Below, piece by piece: positions 24,481-35,345 of a DNA stretch of 64,000 nt. The stretch covers positions 62,001 through 126,000 of the forward strand of contig JAMXBD010001404.1 of the NCBI GenBank assembly GCA_024138025.1, given 5' to 3'. Source of the DNA: Combretum micranthum (lineage: Eukaryota > Streptophyta > Magnoliopsida > Myrtales > Combretaceae). The position numbers and the translations under genes were made by a program. Below the pieces are notes generated by a model that did not search any database, was not told the origin of the DNA, and was given only the letters and a program-made list of their open reading frames with translations. The first letter of the stretch is position 1; every line of letters starts with the position of its first letter.

Positions 24481-25111
24481 CGTCCTCTCTCTCTCTCTCT
24501 ATCTCTCTCAATCCCCACTATTTTAATAAGTCGTCTTTTTCTAAATTTAGAGCCGCATATTGTTGATCCTTTCCCTCTCTCTCTCTCTCTCTTCCACTTC
24601 CTCCTCACTATCACTAACAATAAAACCGTCCCAACTGCCTCCGTCTGATCTTTTGGATTCCCTCCATCTCCACCGTCCATTTCTTTCTCTCTCCTCTCCA
24701 CCACTACTACTACTACTGCTACTACTACTTCGCGTACTCTCTTACCCTTCTCGTTACTGCTCCACTCCCCACTCCTCTATAATCCCCTTGCCTTGTCTCT
24801 CTCTCTCTCTCTCTCTTCTCTCGCACTCTCTCTAAAATTTTCTCTGTATCGTTCCAATTTTCCATGAAACGCTGTTGTTTCTGGTTCTTCATGGATCTAA
24901 GGGCCGATTTCTCGTTTTCAATTCGATTTAAAATCAAAACACACGAAGTTTCTATATTATTAATTGTTTATTATTTTTATTATTAGTTTTCAGTGTTTTT
25001 CCTGGTTTAATTAGGATTTTAGGGTTTGAATTAGGGTTTTTGGGTAATATTTTATTATTTCAATCTAGGGTTTTGTGTGTAGTTTTTTTTTTTTTGTTTT
25101 AAATAAATTCA
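24481..25111 (+). promoter_or_regulatory. Putative promoter/5' leader of COI1
   Basis: Several CT tracts (about 24485-24510, 24573-24594 and 24799-24832) lie within 650 bases of the COI1 start. Pyrimidine patches of this kind are common around plant transcription starts and in leaders. Two telo-box-like TTAGGGTTT motifs lie at 25019-25027 and 25031-25039, with a CTAGGGTTTTG near 25066. No convincing TATA box is seen. The transcription start cannot be fixed from sequence. Confidence 0.4.
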
Positions 25112-28100
25112 ATGGAGGAGAGAAATTCGAGTCGAGTAAACCCTGGTATCTCCGATGTCGTATTGACTCTAGTTATGCCGTACATCGACGACCCTAAAGA
25201 CCGTGACGCCGTGTCGCTGGTGTGTCGTCGGTGGTACGAGATCGACGCATCAACGAGGAAGCACGTGACGATAGCGTTATGTTACACGACTAGTCCCGAT
25301 CGACTGAGGACTAGGTTTAAGCACTTGGAATCGTTGAAATTGAAAGGGAAGCCTCGGGCAGCGATGTTCAATTTGATACCTGAGGATTGGGGTGGGTATG
25401 TTACTCCTTGGGTTAATGAGATCGCGTCGTTCGAGTGTTTGAAGTCTCTTCATTTTAGGAGAATGATTATTATGGACTCGGATCTTGAAGTTCTAGCGAA
25501 TACGCGGGGTCGGGTTTTATTGTCACTTAAGCTTGATAAGTGCTCTGGGTTTTCAACTGATGGGTTGCTTCATATTGGCCGGGCTTGCAGGTGAAAACTT
25601 TATTGCTTTCAGGGCTTTTCTTTGTTTAATTATGGAAACGTAAGTGTAATTTTAAATTTTTTGAATTGGATTGGTTTCGATTGGTTTCTTGTTTGATGTA
25701 TAATCCTTGTATGATTGGTTTGCTTACCCCTTTTAAGATTTTTTGCTTTAAATGGAGAGTTTTAAATGAGAAATATTTAATTTTAATTACAACTTATTAG
25801 AATTACCCAGAATATTGCATTGGGTTTGACTGGATAGTTGATTTCTATTAGGATTTTGCTTGTTCGACGTGTATTAATTTTGAATTGCTTACCCTGCTTT
25901 CGATTTGAAATGACCAAGATTGATTTTTCTTTTCTCCTTCATTTTGACTAACTAGAAATATGAGGAGTATTTTGCAATACTTATTTTCGATTTCCTTAAC
26001 CTTTTCAGAATCTTTTAAATGAAGATGTTCAAATTTGAAGGATTGAGGTTTTAGTTTTTACCCTTGAGTTAGAACGAGCATGTTTCATGAATAACATTTT
26101 CAAGACATATTCTTAAGATGCTCTGTAATTGTGAAATATTAATTGGAGAAATGTTAAAGGATGTTGGTAAGTAAATATTATATCAAGAGGTTCTATTTGT
26201 GCTTTATGAAGAAAAAAATCATTTTCATTCTACCTTTTTTTCAGTCATGCCAGCTGACCACCGACCTGTGGTTGTTATCAGCTTGTCCACCATCTCCTCC
26301 CATTAAGTACCTACCCATTTAAAAGACTATAAGAAATAGGAAAATTTTATTTTCCCTTCATTTATTTTAAACGTCTCATATCCATATTCAACCTTGATTT
26401 TACTACTTATGTACTTAATATACCAATATTTATTCGATAGTCAGACAATTAATTGAATGGTCCCATTGATAGAACTGTTAAAGTTCCCTAAGTAATATAG
26501 ACTTTTTTGATAATATATGACAAATACGAAGATTAGTTATAACAGAAAGTTTGGAGGACAATTATTCGTAGATATGCCTCTAGTTTGTTTGGTAAGCTGC
26601 ACAGATTAGGTCATTTAATTCTATCAATGATCCAACATGGAAAAAATGTACCCGTAGGTGATAAAATATCTTGAAGTGCTTCTTTTGTTGGATTTCATTA
26701 TTTATTGGTAAGAATTATTGAGGTGCTTGTGTTATTTGCTGTTATTTCGTGGTACCTTAGAGACTAGATTAGATAAAATATCTGATATGGTGTCTGGTTT
26801 GCAAACTGGGTGTGGTATTGGATAATTTGCCCTTTAAGGGACAATGCAACACATGGAAATTCTGTACCATCTGCTAGGTGTAATAAAAATCTTTTTATTG
26901 GACAAAACCTGTGTATTCTAAAAAATCTTTAAAATAATGCTCTTATCTTCAAGAAGGACAATGTGCGAACATAAAATGAGAGAACTGTGCTGAACTATAT
27001 TGCTTTGGTTATGCTATCTTGTTCTCCTTATGCGATTCTGCCTTTGTAATTAAATACCCAATCGTGATCGCACTATTGATGTACATAGCATACCAATTAT
27101 TATATATATCTTAATGGTCAGATAGTTGATTAGACAGTCTTATTGATAAGACCATACAAGTTTGCCGAGTAATATTGACTACTTTAGTAATATTTGACAA
27201 ATTTGAAGATTAATTACAACTAAAATTTGTCCTCTAGTTTGTTTGGTAACCTGCATATATCAGGTTATTTATTTCTATTAATGATCCAAATAAAAAATGT
27301 ATCCCTAGATGATTAAAAATGTTGAAGTGCTTGTTTTTGTTGGATTTCATTATTTTTTGCAAGAATTATTGTGGTGCTTGTGCTATTTGCTGCTATTTTG
27401 TGGTACCTAAGAGACTATATTGGACAAAATATTTGATTTTGTCTGGTTTGTAAACTGGTGTGGTATTGGACAATTTGCCCTTTTAAGTGTCATTGCAGAA
27501 CATGGAAATTTTGTACCATCTAATAGGTGTAATAAAAATCCTTTTATTGGACGGAACATATGTATTCTAGAAAATCTTTAAAATCTCTCTCTTATCTTTT
27601 AAGAAGGACATGTGCCAAACATTGAATGAGAGAACCATGCTGAACTATATTGCTTGTGTTATGCTAACTTGTTCTCCTTATGCAGTTCTGTCTTTGTAAT
27701 TAAATGCTACTTGATCTTTCCTTTTTTTAGATATTCTCTTGTGCCAAAGTTTTGTCTAATGGTATATTCTAACGAGATATCTATTTTTTGTTTCAATGAG
27801 TATCCATGACTAAAGCTAATAGCCAGTGGCTTAAGCAACCATAGATAGAGCTTATTTTGCAGGTCACTTTAGTCAAGCCATAAATAAGAAAATTGCACTT
27901 TCCACATCTGGTAATTAGGAGAGTATTAAGGCAAGCCAAAATCTGTTTCACATTATTATTTTTGTGCAGTATAATGCATGCCAAATTATGTCCATTGATG
28001 CAATGAAATTACGAAATGTTGCACTCACAAGCATGTTGATGGTTTATAGATGATAGTTGAAGGTAGGGAGTTAAAAGCCATTAAATCAGGGTAGGATCTT

Positions 28101-31100
28101 CTTCCCCCAACCCCACCTCTTGATTCTTATAAAGTAAGTAGTGGTGGCTATTATAGCTGCTTTTATTCAAAGGAAACCAATGAACAGACCTTTAGTTAAT
28201 AGGAGGCCTATTTCCCCCCTTTGTGACCTCATCACTTCAATCAAGCTCAAACAAATTTCTTTTGTATTCACCAGGCAGATAGAAAGATCTTCGTCAAATA
28301 GTAGACTTTGCCTTTAATTATTATGTTTTTCCCTTTTCCAAATTATTTTAAATTTTCTAACTTTTTGATTGTGATGTCTGAGGGGTTTTTGTGGAGAAAA
28401 AATTTTCAACTCCATATAGAAGCCAAATACTATATTCCACACCAGTTGTGTGTAGAGCAGTGTTGTTAAAGGCGCTCGCTTTGTGCGCTCAGGTGAGGCG
28501 AAGCACAAGCTTGCGCCTTATGATGGCCAATGCGAGGCGCCTTTGACAAGGCGAGTGCCTTTTTCGCCTAGTTGCAAGGTGCAGGAGGTGCTGAGGTGAG
28601 CGCCTTAATGAATGACACACATGACCCCAAAAGAGAGAGGGAGAGACGGAGGAAAAAGGAGAGAGAAAAGGTTAGGGCTAGGGTTTAGAGTGGAGACCAG
28701 GGGAGGGAGAAGGGAAAGAGAAGTTTGGTGCTGGTTAGAGTTTGGAACAGAGGGGGAGGGGGACAGTGGGTTTTTTGGGTTGGGGTTTAAAGGGAAGACT
28801 GAGGGTTAGGTCAAAAGGATGGGAAGAAGAGATAGGAGATGTTGAGGACGAAGTGAGAAGGAGAAAGGAGAATGGACGGGGAGGATGGTTGAGAGAGAGG
28901 TCAGAAGGCGAAGGGGGGAAAGGAGGAGAGCGGTCGGGGAGGAGGGACAAGAGAGAGGACAGGAGTTTACAAATAGACATGCATGTTTTCTTTTCAAGTC
29001 AGCTGATATGTGTAATGCACAATTTGCTTATTTATGATGGTTTCTTTTATTTTAATGTATTTTTTTTCCTTTTTTCACTATGTTATCATGCTGGGATGTT
29101 GTAAGACAGCTGGCAAATGGATAAAAATAAAGCAAGGTATATTAGTAAAAGCATTTGCTAGAAAGTTAAAAAGCAAAAAGTATATTCTAGAAACTCTAAC
29201 CCCCAGTCTCTCTAAATAATAAAACTATTATAATAATAAAAGAAAATTTTAATTTATTAAATAAAGAGAGTCTTTTTTTGTGTTTAATCAAATTTATAAA
29301 TTTATTAAAACAATAAAATGATTTTTTCTTTTTGAGAGTAATGACACCAAAAAAAAAAAAAAAACTGTTAATCTAATAATAGTTTTAAACATTGATGTTT
29401 TTATGCATATAGTGCTTATTTTGTAAATATGATGCTGTATTAATCTAATATTTGAACTATTTAAATATTGTCGTTTTTATCCATCAAAACAATTTTTATA
29501 AATTTATTAAATATTTGCGCCTCGCTTCTCTCAGCCGAGCGCATTTTTTGCGCTTCTCGCTTCGGGCGATTACAAGGTATTGCTCCTTGAGTGCGCTTTT
29601 CACCTTTGATAACCTTGGTGTAGAGAATTTCTTCTTCCATGCAATTTGGTGGAAAAAGTGCTCCATCTTCAATTAAGGTGTGAGATGGTTCTCCTAATCC
29701 AAAAATTCCTTTGGAAAACTAAGTTAAGGCAGGAGATGCTACTCTTGATCTTGATATTCCATTGGAAAACTTAGTGATGGGGCTTCTTTGCCATACTTCT
29801 ATCTAACTTATTCATACTGCCAAGACTTGACTTTCCTCGTTTCTTGTATCAATTCAGCAGGGCTCTTTCAGATGATCTGGATGGATGTAAAGCTGTCTAA
29901 CTGAACTATAGATTTTTTATTTACTTATATATTTATTTTTTATTGGTTGCTGCTTTAGAGATTACATTCTTTCTTCCATGTCACTTGATGGGCATACTAG
30001 GGGAGAGAAATTTACTTTCCTGCTAGGAATATATGCAGATGAATCTCTTAGTTACCTTAGGACCACATAACTAAAATGATTCTCTACCAGAAAACAGAAG
30101 AGTGGTTGTGGTGTTTGAAAGAAAGTTGTAGCAAATTGAACTCATTTTTCCCCTCTTTGAGGATCTTGCTGGAATTGGCAAGAATGCTATTTAGATGGAC
30201 CATACCATTTCTCTCTAGCTTTGAAGGGGTTCAATCATACCTGATTTTATATAATCAAACAAAGGTTGACTTGTTTTAACACTTGAATCGGTGTAAGGGT
30301 AATCTTTGTTTAGATGCTTATACTTTATGTTTGAATTTGAAAAACATAGATTTGGGTAACTATTGTGATGAAGCACTTGCATTTGCATGAAAATTAAATT
30401 TGAATGCATGGCTTGACTACCCAACATGTGGTTTGCATTTGGATGTGAAACTACTTTTATAGTTTTACCTACAATAGGGAATGCTTTGGAGAAGATTACT
30501 GTGTTGATCTCCTTGATATGTGCTGCCATTGACTCCCATGTGCTTCTTTCACTTGCTCTTTTTTCCACCTTTATTTCCAGTTGCTCAAAATCAGGAATCT
30601 TGTGGACACTTCTCACTGAGCTTCTACTTGTTCATAGGGCTTAATGCTGCATATGTGCTCTGAATGTCAGTAGTTATTCTTTGGGCTAATTACAGAAAAT
30701 GTCTGTTTTCAACATGTGTCACTTTACATGCCTGTGTTTTGGGTTGTTATCAGTTACATGTTTTGTTTTTTTTTTTTTTTTTTTTTCCGTAACGCTTTAC
30801 ATACACAAATATTAGTTAGATGTTAAAAATAGGCATCTATAATGTACGTGGGATGACGTGCGCACACACGCACGCACACGCACACGCACACAAAGGAAGA
30901 GAAGGGGAGGGTGGGAAGTTAAAAAACTATGCCCTTTTTCATATCGTTATTCCAGATTTTTGTTTTATCGTCTTTTTTTAACTCCGATTGTGTATTATAT
31001 GTCTATTTTTTGCATCGGATTCAACACTTGAATGCAAAGTAAAAAATTAATAAAAGGAACAAATGAGTTTTTTGTAATTGATCAGTTGATCATTGTTCCT

Positions 31101-33154
31101 TCGTACTGCTAGTATGTTTTTTGCTTTGTGTGGTTGAGTTGTTTGTATCCTTATTTTTCACTTGAGTAGCTAGTGTTACTTGGTTTAAAGTGATTTAAAT
31201 TCATTTTTGCAACTTTTTTCAGATAGCTATGTATTTGTGAAATTGTTTATGATTGTGGTCATGTGTGCATTTAGTGTTACTCATGACAGTCTCTTAATGG
31301 GGTTGCTTTGGATTGTTTAAGAAACTTGCTGGTGTCATGCATCCTCTTCTACCTACTTTTTTTTAATATCAATCTTGTAATTTTCCTTCAGGAACTTAAG
31401 GACCTTTTTCTTGGAAGAGAGTGCAATTAAAGAGAATGATGGTGCATGGCTTCATGAACTTGCTGTAAATAACTCAGTTCTCGAGAGTCTAAACTTCTAT
31501 ATGACAGAGCTAAGCAAAATAAATGTTAAAGACCTTGAACTTATTGCCAAAAACTGTCCTTCATTGGTCTCTCTCAAAATTAGTGATACTGAAATTCTGC
31601 AACTACTTGATTTCTTTCGATATGCAACCACTCTAGAAGAATTTGGTGGTGGTTCATTTAATGAGCCAGCAGAAAGGTATACAGCAATAACTTTGCCCAA
31701 AAGTCTATGCCGTTTGGGTCTAATGTTCATGGGGAAAAATGAGATGCCTATCATATTCCCTTTTGCGAACCTTCTGAAAAAGTTAGATCTCATGTATTCC
31801 TTGCTTGATTCAGAGGATCACTGCCTTCTAATTCAAAAATGCCCCAACTTGGAGGAGCTTGAGGTAAATCATGAAACATTTCCTTCTCTCTTTCTTTTTT
31901 TAATGACTACAGATTTAGAGTATATAAATCATGCTTCTTTAGCTTCATATGTCTCTATGCTCTTTGCTTTTTCTTTAATTATTCGTATGTGGTAACTATG
32001 TAAAACTCAAAATATGAGTTGAGTTTTCTGTTTAGCTCAGCTCTTGTTGAGCGTCCCTTTCTCTAGTATATTTGTTAGAACAATCTACAAAAGGAAACTT
32101 TTTGTTTGCTGTTTTGGGGGGTGTGGGGGTTGGGGGAAAGAACAAGGAAAAAAAAAAAAAAAAAAGAAGAGGTTTCTGGTGTATTTTAGACTTATAATTA
32201 CAATTTTCTACCTTATATGTGTATATAACCTTGGAAGAAATCATACTTTCTACTGTGGTTTTTTTTGAGGCTTTAATATGACGTATATATATTTTTCTGT
32301 TGCTAAATGTATCCTTTCATGTGCAGACAAGGAATGTTATTGGAGATAGAGGATTAGAAATTCTAGCTCAATGCTGTAAGAAACTACAGAGGTTAAGGAT
32401 TGAAAGAGGTGCTGATGAGCAGGGTATGGGCGATGAAGGTGGCGTTGTTTCACAAAGTGGGTTGATAGCATTGGCACAGGGCTGCTTGGAGCTACGATAT
32501 CTAGCTGTGTACGTATCTGACATCACGAATTCATGTCTTGAATGCATAGGCAGTCACTCGAAAAACCTTTGTGATTTTCGTTTGGTTTTACTGGATCGCG
32601 AAGAAAGGATAACTGACTTGCCACTTGATGTTGGAGTTCGAGCCTTGTTAAGAGGCTGTGAAAAGTTAAGAAGGTTTGCTTTATATCTCCGACCTGGAGG
32701 CTTGACAGATGTCGGCCTTAGTTATATTGGGCAGTACAGCCAAAATATAAGATGGATGTTGCTTGGGTATGTCGGCGAGTCGGATGACGGGCTCATAGAG
32801 TTCTCAAGGGGCTGCCCAAGTCTGCAGAAACTAGAAATGCGAGGCTGTTGCTTTAGCGAGCAAGCGCTGGCCCGTGCCGTAATGCAACTGACTTCTTTGA
32901 GATACTTATGGGTGCAGGGTTATAGAAGCTCTGAAACGGGCCTTGATCTTTTAGCGATGGTTCGTCCATTTTGGAATATTGAATTGATTCCTTCAAGAAA
33001 AGTTGTGGTTCCAAATGAGGTTGGTCAGGATGTGACTCATGAGCATCCAGCCCACATACTCGCATATTACTCGTTAGCTGGGCGGAGGACAGATTTTCCA
33101 CGTTCTGTCCGCCCATTGGATCCAGGATGGAGAGTCAATGTCGTAGAGCTGTAA
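25112..33154 (+). CDS. COI1: COI1, jasmonate-receptor F-box/LRR protein
   Basis: Three exons join in frame: 25112-25590, 31392-31863 and 32327-33154. All junctions are GT/AG and the joined length is 592 residues, the usual COI1 size. The protein is the F-box subunit of SCF(COI1). It binds jasmonoyl-isoleucine together with JAZ repressors and directs their ubiquitination in the nucleus. An F-box-like segment lies at residues 14-54 (VVLTLVMPYIDDPKDRD, then VSLVCRRWYEID), followed by leucine-rich repeats to the end. The hormone-pocket stretch LKGKPRAAMFNLIPEDWGG (Arg82 and Phe86 here, equivalent to Arg85 and Phe89 of the Arabidopsis protein) is intact. So are FALYLRPGGLTD, RWMLLGYVGESD and YLWVQGYR. 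The start is the first ATG, directly before MEERN. Nothing is missing, so the gene looks functional. The 5.8 kb first intron is the oddity. Confidence 0.96.
26409..27056 (+). repeat. Intron duplication, copy 1
   Basis: It aligns with 27079-27705 along its whole length, sharing TTGTTGGATTTCATTATTT, TTTGCTG.TATTT.GTGGTACC, GGTGTAATAAAAATC and TTGTTCTCCTTATGC. The first ~90 bases also resemble dispersed repeats at about 45487-45585 and 57385-57465. Confidence 0.85.
27079..27705 (+). repeat. Intron duplication, copy 2
   Basis: Direct partner of 26409-27056, only about 22 bases downstream. Differences are scattered substitutions and small indels, so the duplication is old or arose from two related insertions. 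Confidence 0.85.
28458..29617. mobile_element. Non-autonomous hAT-type element in COI1 intron 1
   Basis: The termini are CAGTGTTGTTAAAGGC at the left and, inverted, CAAGGTTATCAAAGGT at the right. A perfect 8-bp direct repeat GTGTAGAG lies at 28450-28457 and 29618-29625. GCGC- and GCCT-rich sub-terminal blocks about 100-150 bp long face each other in inverted orientation (28470-28610 and 29517-29607), a pattern I associate with plant hAT elements. The interior is a purine-rich tract (28630-28970) and AT-rich filler with no transposase. Confidence 0.85.
30857..30892. repeat. AC/GC-alternating microsatellite
   Basis: CGCACACACGCACGCACACG and further CA units form a purine-pyrimidine alternating tract in COI1 intron 1. 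Confidence 0.8.
31864..32326 (+). other. COI1 intron 2
   Basis: 463-bp phase-0 intron from GTAAAT to ATGTGCAG. It has a G-rich patch (GGGGGGTGTGGGGGTTGGGGG near 32116) followed by a poly-A run, which creates spurious minus-strand open frames. Confidence 0.9.
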
Positions 33155-34680
33155 ATACAATCGTCCTCCCATGGAAGTTATGTCTCTCTCTCTCTCTCTC
33201 TTTTTTCCCACGTTTAGAAAACCATTGTTCATAGAGTTGTGTATCATTGCTCTTTTTTCAGGAGTTCCTCTCTTGTTCTTCTTTTCTGTTTTCTTCTTCT
33301 GAGTAATTCTCTAATTTTGTCCAAATAAGACACTGTGTTGTAACCTATTTAAGCATTTGGAATTAGCAATTAGTTTTCCTTCCCATCACTGTATAGGGCA
33401 ACTGGTTTTTCTTCTTTTATTTTATTTTTTTAATTTTTGCCTATAAATGTGGTCAACCGGCTGAGGCAGTTTGCTTTGTTTATCTTAGTTTTTTGCTAAG
33501 CTGAGAGTGGAGACAAGCTTTCTGCACATACCTTATAAATCTTGTTCTTGTCCCATGTTTGCTACTGACTGGCCGGTATATATTTTAGTTTGTCAGCAAT
33601 TATTGTAGCTTATTCATGCCACTTGAGCATGTTGTACATATCTGGGGAGGAGAAAAAGTAACGTCTTTAAATTACCAGAAATTAATATTTTTAGATTTCG
33701 TTTGTTTCTGTGAAAATGTTTTTCAAGGAATATATTATATATATATATTTTTTTTTTCGTATTTGTTAATAAAAATATAGAACAATTAATAGAAAATATT
33801 TTTTCTTATTTTGAAAAATATAGACTTTTCATAGGTTATGTTTTTTTGAAAACGGCTTATGGAATATAGATGTGTTAGTTATTTTTTTATTGATTTATGA
33901 TTTCATCTATCAATCATTACTATTAAGAAATATTCATTATTAATTTTTTAAATATTTCTTCTTTAAATAGTTTATTTTTCAGCATAATATATGTAATTTT
34001 TTTATTTTTTATACTTAAAAATATGGGTTATCTCAAAATTATAAACAAAGGAAAAGTATTTTCATAAAATTTGCTAAATATTTAAAAATATGATACTTTA
34101 TAGCAAAACTTTTCAAAGAGAAATTAATTTCTATTCACAAATGCTTATTTCTCCAAACAAATGGTTTGTTTATTTGCTGCGCTATGGACGAAGATATCTG
34201 TCTTCATAGAGTTCCTCCAGGAGCAGCAATATCGGAGCTTTTCTTCCAATACTGAAGATCTACCGATCCAGGGAAAGTAGAAAGCAGGCATAAGTGAATT
34301 TTTGGGTACTAATCGCTTAATGAGCGTTACAGAACGGCTTGTTTATGTGGCTGCACGAATAAGGGGAATCGAATTCTAATTCAATAGGAAAGTAATAGTG
34401 TTGTAATGGCTATTGCGATATTCATTTGATATGAAACTAAGCAATGGAGTAAAATGTCAAAATCTGGAATATTTTTTATTTTTATTATATAAAGGAGAAT
34501 TGTACATGTGATATTAGTTTAAGATAATAGTATTTATGATAAAATTGAAAATGAAACATTGAATAATAATTCATAGAGTAATATAATAAATTGTCATTCA
34601 TCATTTTCTACTTGTTTACTTCGATGTAATTGTAATTTCATTACAAACCGAATAGCGATTCCATAATGAATCCTGTTACA
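33155..34680 (+). other. COI1 3' flank
   Basis: Presumed 3' UTR follows the TAA, with a CT microsatellite at about 33183-33202. A T-rich stretch to about 33420 could hold polyadenylation signals, but none is decisive. From about 34300 the sequence becomes part of an old MITE that is interrupted by the hAT element at 34689. Confidence 0.5.
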
Positions 34681-35345
34681 CAAAATATCAAGGTTGTTAG
34701 AACCGGTCCAGAACGGTCGGTTCGAATTGGTTCGATCGGAGCCAATAATGAAGGCGTGTTGGGTTCGACGGTTAGCTTGTTTTTGGTGAGAACCGGACTG
34801 ATCCGGTCGACTCGGATCGGTTGACCCGGATCCAAAAGAATAAAAATAAAAAAATAAAATAAAAAATTAGAAATTTAAATATTTATTCATACTTTATTAT
34901 AAATTTATAAAATATAATCATTAAATCATATTTATTTAATAATTAATTGATGAATTTGATCCAAATATAGATTTAATTAAGTGATTACACACATATTGGC
35001 TTTTATAATTAAATTATCCTTTATATTTTTATTTTTTATGATTCCGGTTTGACCCCTGGTTGAACCTGGTTTAATCCTCGACCCTGATCCCCTAGCCTGT
35101 TTGGGTCAAAGCCTGGTCCGGTTTTGACAACATTGTAAAATATTGAATAGTCATTCTTTATTTAAACTCATGAATACGAATTCAATGTTGAAATTGTTTT
35201 TTTTAAATGCTATATCATTTAAAAAAAAAATTAAAAAACATCTCATTATAGCTTTATTTCATTTTTTTTGTAATAAAAGCTCTATTACCGTTTTATTCAT
35301 TCAGCAAAGAAAACGAGCCATTTATGTAATAGTAATTCATTAAAT
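34612..35345 (+). repeat. Old AT-rich MITE, copy 1, interrupted by a hAT MITE
   Basis: The segments 34612-34688 and 35144-35345 together align with the reverse complement of about 53685-54015 and with 44865-45105. Shared blocks include ACTTCG.TGTAATTGTAATT, TCATT..., GAATAGTCATTCTTTA and TTCAATG(T/C)TGAA. Its continuity is broken only by the insertion at 34689-35135. Confidence 0.65.
34689..35135. mobile_element. hAT-type MITE, 447 bp
   Basis: The termini read CAAGGTTGTTAGAACCGG and, inverted, CAATGTTGTCAAAACCGG. The flanking 8-mers CAAAATAT (34681-34688) and TAAAATAT (35136-35143) match at seven of eight positions. Copies of the surrounding old repeat elsewhere in the window lack the insertion. 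No coding capacity. The ends resemble those of the hAT element in COI1 intron 1. Confidence 0.8.

Larger units (their letters stand above)
25591..31391 (+). other. COI1 intron 1 (5.8 kb)
   Basis: Phase-2 intron from GTGAAA to TTCCTTCAG. It contains a tandem duplication of about 640 bp (26409-27056 and 27079-27705), a hAT-type element at 28458-29617, a T run near 30768-30786 and an AC/GC-alternating tract at about 30857-30892. The rest is unremarkable AT-rich intron. A minus-strand open frame of 133 codons at 30215-30616 is unrecognised. Confidence 0.9.

Noticed and set aside
24444..24937. Overlapping open frames on both strands upstream of COI1
   Set aside because: They are made almost entirely of CT/GA microsatellite (Ser/Leu or Arg/Glu runs) and have no domain.
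28612..29104. Glycine/arginine/glutamate-rich open frames in the COI1 intron
   Set aside because: They translate the purine-rich filler of a hAT-type element; codon choice is pure low complexity and both strands are open.
31497..31793. Minus-strand open frame opposite COI1 exon 2 (also 32853-33116 opposite exon 3)
   Set aside because: Shadows of the COI1 coding exons.
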